NCBI RefSeq assembly: GCF_900119485.1
Contig: NZ_FPJZ01000011.1
Coordinates: forward strand, 36,929 to 55,389
Source of the DNA: Thermoactinomyces sp. DSM 45891
GTDB taxonomy: Bacteria > Bacillota > Bacilli > Thermoactinomycetales > Thermoactinomycetaceae
DNA length: 18,461 nt
Reading direction: 5' to 3'
The notes beneath the pieces were generated by a model, which was not told the origin of the DNA, ran no database searches, and saw nothing but the letters and a program-made list of their open reading frames with translations. Below are positions 13,700-18,461 of this stretch, piece after piece. The translations under genes were made by a program, and so were the position numbers. The first letter of the stretch is position 1; each line of letters opens with the position of its first letter.

Positions 13700-14836
13700 A
13701 TGTTATTTGTAAAGATCCTAATTATTTTACTCGCTACGAAAATAGCGGGTGAAATAAGTATAAAGTTCGGTCAGCCTGCTGTGCTAGGAAAGCTCGTTAT
13801 TGGTATTGTTATTGGTCCGGCTGTATTGGGTTGGATTGAAGACTCAGAAATGATCGAGCAAATTAGTGAAGTTGGGGTTATCTTACTGATGTTTATTGCT
13901 GGTTTGGAAACGGATATAAAGTCATTAAATCAAAATCGCAACTCTTCCTTTGCTGTCGCAGTAGGTGGGATTATCTTGCCTCTATTAGGAGGATACCTCG
14001 CAGGATTAGGTTTTGGAATGAATCAGTCTCATGCTTTTTTTCTAGGTTTGTTGTTATCCGCCACGTCTGTTAGCATTTCTGCTCAGACCCTAAAGGAGTT
14101 AGGTCAGTTAAAGAGTCGAGAAAGTACTACTATTTTAGGTGCAGCCGTTTTAGACGATATTTTAGTCGTGGTTGCTTTAGCTGTCATGATGAGTTTTCTT
14201 ACCACAGGAGAGGTCAGTCTTGGAATGGTACTTTTAAATAAGTTGATCTTCTTTGTATCTGTAGGTTTAATTGGATGGAAGGTTGTCCCATGGATGATGA
14301 AAAGGTTCAGTTCTTGGCGGGTGTCTGAGTCTATCATTAGTACTGCCTTGATCATTTGTTTCTTTTTCTCTTACTTAGCGGAATCTTTAGGGGTCGCTGC
14401 TATTATTGGAGCATTTGCAGCAGGAATCTCCATTTCACAAACTCCTTTTAGACAATCGGTTGAACGGAAAATCGAGCCAATTGCCTATGCTTTTTTTGTT
14501 CCCGTATTTTTTGTAAGCATTGGTTTATCCGTTTCCTTTGATGGTGTAGGAAGTCAACTATGGTTTATTATCATTCTTACCATCATTGCAACCATAACTA
14601 AGTTGTTAGGGGCTGGTCTGGGTGCGAGAATGACAGGCTTTAACAATCGTTCTTCCTTGGGAATTGGCGCTGGAATGGTTTCAAGGGGTGAAGTAGCCCT
14701 TATTATAGCGGCAATTGGCTTAGATTCACAATTGCTTAAACAAGAGTATTTTACAGCCATTGTTACGGTTGTAATTCTTACAACACTTATCACACCACCG
14801 TTGCTTAAAAAAATATTCTCGAATCACCAGGAATAA
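13700..14836 (+). CDS. CPA2 family Na+(K+)/H+ antiporter, NapA/GerN type
   Basis: This 378-residue membrane protein of about 12 helices lacks the C-terminal nucleotide-binding domain of KefB/KefC, like NapA and GerN (about 385 residues). The family opening ILLATKIAGEISIKFGQPAV (9-28) is intact. The unwound-helix stretch ATSVSIS (121-127) and the ion-binding Asp pair in VLDDILVVV (D152, D153) are present, the latter as in electrogenic CPA2 antiporters. MVSRGEVALII lies in helix 10. I chose ATG 13700 because GAGGTG lies 5 nt upstream and the product then matches the family start. The frame is also open to ATG 13646, which overlaps the KtrA stop (TAATG) but has no ribosome binding site. With Ktr it would balance Na+, K+ and pH; GerN of B. 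cereus acts in germination. Confidence 0.9.
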   Translation: MLFVKILIILLATKIAGEISIKFGQPAVLGKLVIGIVIGPAVLGWIEDSEMIEQISEVGVILLMFIAGLETDIKSLNQNRNSSFAVAVGGIILPLLGGYLAGLGFGMNQSHAFFLGLLLSATSVSISAQTLKELGQLKSRESTTILGAAVLDDILVVVALAVMMSFLTTGEVSLGMVLLNKLIFFVSVGLIGWKVVPWMMKRFSSWRVSESIISTALIICFFFSYLAESLGVAAIIGAFAAGISISQTPFRQSVERKIEPIAYAFFVPVFFVSIGLSVSFDGVGSQLWFIIILTIIATITKLLGAGLGARMTGFNNRSSLGIGAGMVSRGEVALIIAAIGLDSQLLKQEYFTAIVTVVILTTLITPPLLKKIFSNHQE

Positions 14837-14883
14837 ACAGTCGAGTATGATTCATCACAACAACCATTCTCCAAATCCTTGTC

Positions 14884-14930
14884 ATAACAAATAAGAGAAT
14901 GATCTTTTCGATCACTCCCTTATTTGTTAT
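14884..14930. terminator. Bidirectional hairpin terminator
   Basis: ATAACAAATAAG (14884-14895) pairs with CTTATTTGTTAT (14919-14930) and the stem continues inward, with two mismatches, to TGATC/GATCA around a TTTTC loop. The A/T-rich base of the stem supplies U-runs in both directions. It separates the antiporter from the convergent GH15 gene. Confidence 0.8.
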
Positions 14931-14997
14931 AATGCTCCACCCGAATCATTCCAATGGTGATGCCTACCACCTACTAGGGCTGTAGTGAATCATCCTT

Positions 14998-17385
14998 CTA
15001 TTGGGATCTGTATTCAATTTCCTTTAGCGTGGTTCCTCCATTTTTGCCAATGGATACAAAACGTAGAGTATGTCTATCTCTCGGCATAGGAACCTCTACT
15101 GTAAAGCGCCCCTGTACAACCTCTACTTTCTTCATCCCCCATGGCCCTTGAATGACTATCCTCTGTCCGTTTGTAGAGCCCATCACACGAACCGTATCCT
15201 CCTTTCGAGAACTGGAGATTGAATTGACAATCGTAAGTTTTGGTCCTACAGGAATGAATTGATCTACATACCTCTCTTTCACAATCCGTGGCCTCTCTAT
15301 CGGTTCTCCTGCCTCAATAGAGTGAGCGAGCCGAACATACTGTGCCATTGACCACGCTAAGGGTGTTGCTGACCCAGTACCTTCACCAAACTGAAGACCT
15401 TGTTTAGGTGAGTCGGATTGATCCCATACTTGCTCTGGTATGAGGAATCCTTCATTGGCAGCTCCAGCCATTGCTTGTAGATGGGCATTCGCAGATTTAC
15501 CAGCAGCTAGTTCGTACTCCCCACGTTCCCCAGTTAAAATAGGCCATAGTCGGCCCATCCCTGTACCATTGTAGGGAGAACCGTCTTCTTTTTCACCATA
15601 ACCATCATGATTGTATCGGTACCACATAGATCCATGTGGTGTATTCACTTTAATCGTTTGATCCAATTCAGGAAGGGAAGCGAGGATCGATGGATCAAAA
15701 GGTCCTTTCACACCTAGACGAACAAGCTCTAAAAATCCACCATCAACAATATTCCGCTCATCATAAGTACCCCCTCCATTATTTATTTCTAATGGCGCCC
15801 CATCATCGGGATTCCCATTTTGATCGATTCGAATAAAATACTCCCCATCACCATGACCACCTGTCTTCGTAAATGTCCATTTCTCAATGTTATTAGCCCA
15901 ATCATCGGCTACACCAGTATATAAATCAGCAGATGCCTGATCCCCATTTTCCTCAGCAATATCGGCTACACAGATAAGACCTGCGATTTCGGCAGCAATT
16001 GTGGACGGTGAGTAACCCATCTCTTCCTCCCATCGCTCTTGTGGTGTGCTCGGACCTCTGTTTACGATATAATCAGCAGCTGGCTTCAGATGGTTTTCAT
16101 AGGTTTCTCGATCCGTTTCTCCTAATTGCCATGCAAGAATCAGCGGATAGGCTACCTGATCTAGCTGGATTCCTGTCCAATAGGGGGTGCCATCCATACG
16201 CGAGTTTTGCGGAAAAGAACCATCTTCCTGCTGTTGTACCTCTAATAGATACCGAAGGGCGCGCTTGGCGGCAGCAGAATCCCCAGCTGCTTGCATAGCT
16301 GTCGCTACTTGATAAAGATCTCTTGCCCAGACAAGATGATATCCTCCCACTTCCGGCGTATCAGCATTTACAGCTTCCCCCCAAGGTATAGTCAGAGAAG
16401 CGATGTTGGCTCCACGGAAAGTTTTATCTTCGTGAGCTTTCAGTTGCATAATTGCCGACCAATATTGATGTTTTAATTTCCCACTTAGTTTGCGTGGAGG
16501 ATGAATGGATGTAAGATATTTGTGCCACTCTCCTTGGTATAACTCCATCATCTGTGTAAAGGAGGACGATAAGGATTTAGTAGCCGTTTGTACCGCTTCT
16601 TGCTCTGTATTCCCAAAACCAAGGGACATCGTAAAACTTTGGTTCTGTTTTCCTTTCTGCAGCGGAATTTCTGCGGTATGGACAATATTACCATCATCCG
16701 CACTCGTGTAAGTCCAATCCATTCTTCGATCCTGTAGATCAGTCCAGCCATCACTTACACCCACATAACCCGTCGACATTTTTCCAAATCCTATTGACGA
16801 AGCCCAAGCAGTAGAAATATTCTTATCCGAAGCAACAAAAGTCCCATTCTTTGTTCCTCCCTTGTCCCCTCCTCCATCGTTTCCAATTGAGGTATCTAAC
16901 ATCGCAAATAATTGATAATCTCTGTTATCCAATGATTCAAAGTCCACACGGATTACAACTGAATTCCTAACAGGATCCGTTACATACGTTTTTGTCAGAC
17001 GATACCTCTTCTTTCGATCGGTATTGATCTGCTGGTAAACAAGTGCTTTTTCGTCCATCAATCTCACCCGATGATCCATATCTGCCGTTTCCCGATGGAT
17101 AAACGTTCTTCCATCGGTCACCAAAAACTCCATTTGACGAATATTCGCGATATCTACCCGTGGGTAGTATACTTCACTAAGTACACCTTCTGATAAGGTA
17201 TACCATGTTTTAGAGTTAGTATTAGCCGCTGTACCTACTCCTTGCTTTTGACCCGTTGTCCAAGCTGCTCGCTCTCCTGGATGCCCTGGAGCTTCTGTTG
17301 TTTCAGCTAGTCCTACTATTGGATTAATTACCAATATAACGATAATAATAATTATCCACGGAATCATTTTATTTCCACGCAACAT
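14998..17385 (-). CDS. Secreted GH15 glucoamylase / glucodextranase-like enzyme
   Basis: This 795-residue protein has an N-terminal signal peptide (hydrophobic run about residues 8-24, cleavage near GLA/ETTEA). Domain N, a beta-sandwich typical of bacterial GH15, spans about 28-295. The catalytic (alpha/alpha)6 barrel, about 300-690, contains YHLVWARDLYQVA (349-361), WEEEMGYSPST (452-462) with the general acid Glu, GTGMGRLWPILTGERG (607-622) and IPEQVWDQ (649-656) with the general base Glu651. These positions are close to the catalytic pair of Arthrobacter glucodextranase. A C-terminal beta domain follows (about 705-795). It should release glucose from alpha-glucans outside the cell; starch versus dextran preference cannot be read. 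AGAGGGG before ATG 17385 is a better start signal than that of the ATG at 17403. Confidence 0.93.
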   Translation of the reverse strand: MLRGNKMIPWIIIIIVILVINPIVGLAETTEAPGHPGERAAWTTGQKQGVGTAANTNSKTWYTLSEGVLSEVYYPRVDIANIRQMEFLVTDGRTFIHRETADMDHRVRLMDEKALVYQQINTDRKKRYRLTKTYVTDPVRNSVVIRVDFESLDNRDYQLFAMLDTSIGNDGGGDKGGTKNGTFVASDKNISTAWASSIGFGKMSTGYVGVSDGWTDLQDRRMDWTYTSADDGNIVHTAEIPLQKGKQNQSFTMSLGFGNTEQEAVQTATKSLSSSFTQMMELYQGEWHKYLTSIHPPRKLSGKLKHQYWSAIMQLKAHEDKTFRGANIASLTIPWGEAVNADTPEVGGYHLVWARDLYQVATAMQAAGDSAAAKRALRYLLEVQQQEDGSFPQNSRMDGTPYWTGIQLDQVAYPLILAWQLGETDRETYENHLKPAADYIVNRGPSTPQERWEEEMGYSPSTIAAEIAGLICVADIAEENGDQASADLYTGVADDWANNIEKWTFTKTGGHGDGEYFIRIDQNGNPDDGAPLEINNGGGTYDERNIVDGGFLELVRLGVKGPFDPSILASLPELDQTIKVNTPHGSMWYRYNHDGYGEKEDGSPYNGTGMGRLWPILTGERGEYELAAGKSANAHLQAMAGAANEGFLIPEQVWDQSDSPKQGLQFGEGTGSATPLAWSMAQYVRLAHSIEAGEPIERPRIVKERYVDQFIPVGPKLTIVNSISSSRKEDTVRVMGSTNGQRIVIQGPWGMKKVEVVQGRFTVEVPMPRDRHTLRFVSIGKNGGTTLKEIEYRSQ

Positions 17386-17756
17386 TCTATCCCCTCTCTT
17401 CATAACTACCTTTTAATTTTTTCGTTTTTCAAGTGAACAAATTCTTTATACTAGTTGTATTCCCCTCCCGATTTAGTAGTATGAACTGTCATCCCATTGA
17501 TGATACCCACAAAAAACGAGATTATCTGATATCATATCCGACTTTTTTAGCAGGATCTTTATTTTTGTATCACCATTTTTTAATCAACCCAATATTATTG
17601 AATATAAGGGCATTAGCACAGATATCGTTTTCAGAATCAATGATGTCAACTACTCACCGGTGAACTTGTAGGTTTTGGGAGGCTTGCGAATCCGTTACAC
17701 ATCCCCAACGAGGGGATGCCAGACATCTCATAAAATAATTCGTAAGGGGGATCATT
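17386..17756. other. Intergenic region between divergent GH15 and collagen-like genes
   Basis: No convincing gene: an open frame at 17433-17663 has no ribosome binding site and a composition unlike protein. A 7-bp perfect hairpin, CATCCCC-AACGA-GGGGATG (17700-17718), lies in the collagen gene's upstream region. CATAAAATA (17729-17737) matches a sigma-K -10, but its start would fall on the ribosome binding site and no -35 AC is correctly spaced, so I do not call it. Confidence 0.4.
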
Positions 17757-18461
17757 ATGTCACTCCCTAATGTACCTAACATTAGCCCCAATATTTCCAT
17801 TACAAGAGAAGACGCAGTAAACTTACTATTATCATCCATTGCGTTAGAAGAACTAGGCTTAAGTCATATTATTAATGCTGAGGGCGAAAAGCTCCAGTAC
17901 GTTCTCGGAACTCTCCCCGGAGTATCCACCACCTTTCAGCCCTCCATTAGCGACTTGCTTGCAATAAATAGTAGTGTTCGTGACACAATCAATGTGATTG
18001 GAAAGAAAGAGTGGATTTTAAATGAGAAGTTAGAAAATGTGTTAGGAACAGATGTCACGAGAGGACCGACGGGGGCTGCAGGAGCCACAGGGCCTACAGG
18101 TCCATCAGGCGGACCTCCTGGACCACAGGGAGCCACAGGGCCCCAAGGACCAACGGGAGCTACAGGGACAGCGGGGACTACAGGATCTCAAGGCGCCACA
18201 GGGCCTCAAGGACCGACAGGATCTTTTACTACAGGTGATTTCCTATTTTTAGTACAAGGGAATTCAGGAGCAGACGGAAATGTTCCACTCGGTTTAGGCG
18301 ATACACTAAACGTTATATCCAATACGTTAGAAATTGCAGTAACCCCGGGTTCTGCTAATGTGAGTTTAGAAGTACCTACTGGAACTACGGGACCCATTGC
18401 AGGTATCGTTAAAGCAATTGTTGAAGCACTAGGCCTTACTGGGGCTACGGGACCTCAAGGC
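17757..18461 (+). CDS. Collagen-like surface (probably spore-associated) protein, N-terminal part, cut by window edge
   Basis: AAGGGGG lies 6 nt before ATG 17757 and the frame is open for 235 codons to the edge. The build is the same as the gene at 676-1: a leader of 102 residues (TREDAVNLLLSSIALEE, LSHIINAEGEK, KEWILNEKLENVL), Gly-X-Y triplets from about 103 to 156 (GPT, GAT, GPQ, plus GTAGTTGSQ), a non-collagenous module (DFLFLVQGNSGADG to NVSLEVPTG, about 161-209), a short non-Gly-X-Y insert (IAGIVKAIVEALG, 214-226) absent from the visible part of its paralogue, and further triplets. The insert looks helical. There is no signal peptide. Spore-surface location is inferred from family habit. 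The C-terminus is outside the window. Confidence 0.9.
   Translation, partial: MSLPNVPNISPNISITREDAVNLLLSSIALEELGLSHIINAEGEKLQYVLGTLPGVSTTFQPSISDLLAINSSVRDTINVIGKKEWILNEKLENVLGTDVTRGPTGAAGATGPTGPSGGPPGPQGATGPQGPTGATGTAGTTGSQGATGPQGPTGSFTTGDFLFLVQGNSGADGNVPLGLGDTLNVISNTLEIAVTPGSANVSLEVPTGTTGPIAGIVKAIVEALGLTGATGPQG

Noticed and set aside
17433..17663. 76-codon frame upstream of the right collagen-like gene
   Set aside because: It has no ribosome binding site and its composition reflects A/T-rich intergenic DNA.
17729..17737. CATAAAATA as sigma-K -10 of the right collagen-like gene
   Set aside because: No AC element at 16-17 bp upstream, and the start would overlap the ribosome binding site.
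1..18461. CRISPR array, tRNA/rRNA genes, insertion sequences
   Set aside because: No regularly spaced repeats, no tRNA-like cloverleafs and no transposase genes were seen; the only repeats are collagen triplets, the palindrome and terminators.

Overview
The window reads as chromosomal DNA from a low-GC, endospore-forming member of the Bacillales; a Bacillaceae, Paenibacillaceae or Thermoactinomycetaceae relative is plausible, but no rRNA or other phylogenetic marker is present. Supporting signs are strong AAGGAGG-type ribosome binding sites, frequent TTG/GTG starts, collagen-like Gly-X-Y proteins of the kind found on spore surfaces, an immune-inhibitor-A-type M6 protease, a relic of the sporulation sigma factor SigK, and a recombinase closely resembling SpoIVCA, the enzyme that repairs split sigK genes.

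Layout. Both ends carry the start of a collagen-like gene, pointing outward and cut by the window edge (676 to 1 on minus, 17757 to 18461 on plus). They are paralogues with a nearly identical 102-residue leader. Next to the left one, 677-1348 holds decayed small coding sequence: a one-base-frameshifted 65-codon gene and a Thr/Lys/Ser-rich ORF. Then come a minus-strand unit (DUF2975 membrane protein, a gutted HTH regulator, an Old Yellow Enzyme), a plus-strand methyltransferase, and minus-strand genes for a bacterioferritin-like protein and a secreted M6 metalloprotease.

The most unusual part is 6180-9720. It contains a sigK relic, then a two-gene operon encoding a DUF616 (TOD1/MUCI70-like) glycosyltransferase and a DUF579 (IRX15/GXM-like) sugar O-methyltransferase, families best known from plant cell-wall synthesis. 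A perfect 60-bp palindrome separates these from the convergent SpoIVCA-like recombinase. Beyond it lies a stand-alone gene for a 33-residue amphipathic peptide with its own promoter and terminator. Recombinase plus sigK relic suggests a decayed sigK-intervening (skin-like) element, but the N-terminal half of sigK was not found here and the link is inference.

From 9900 to 15000 lie a small single-pass membrane protein, an aspartate/glutamate racemase, and a cation-homeostasis operon: KtrB-type K+ channel subunit, KtrA regulatory subunit and a NapA/GerN-type antiporter. A structured leader with a terminator-like hairpin precedes the operon. A secreted GH15 glucoamylase/glucodextranase-like enzyme follows on minus. 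Most convergent gene ends are separated by long inverted-repeat terminators.
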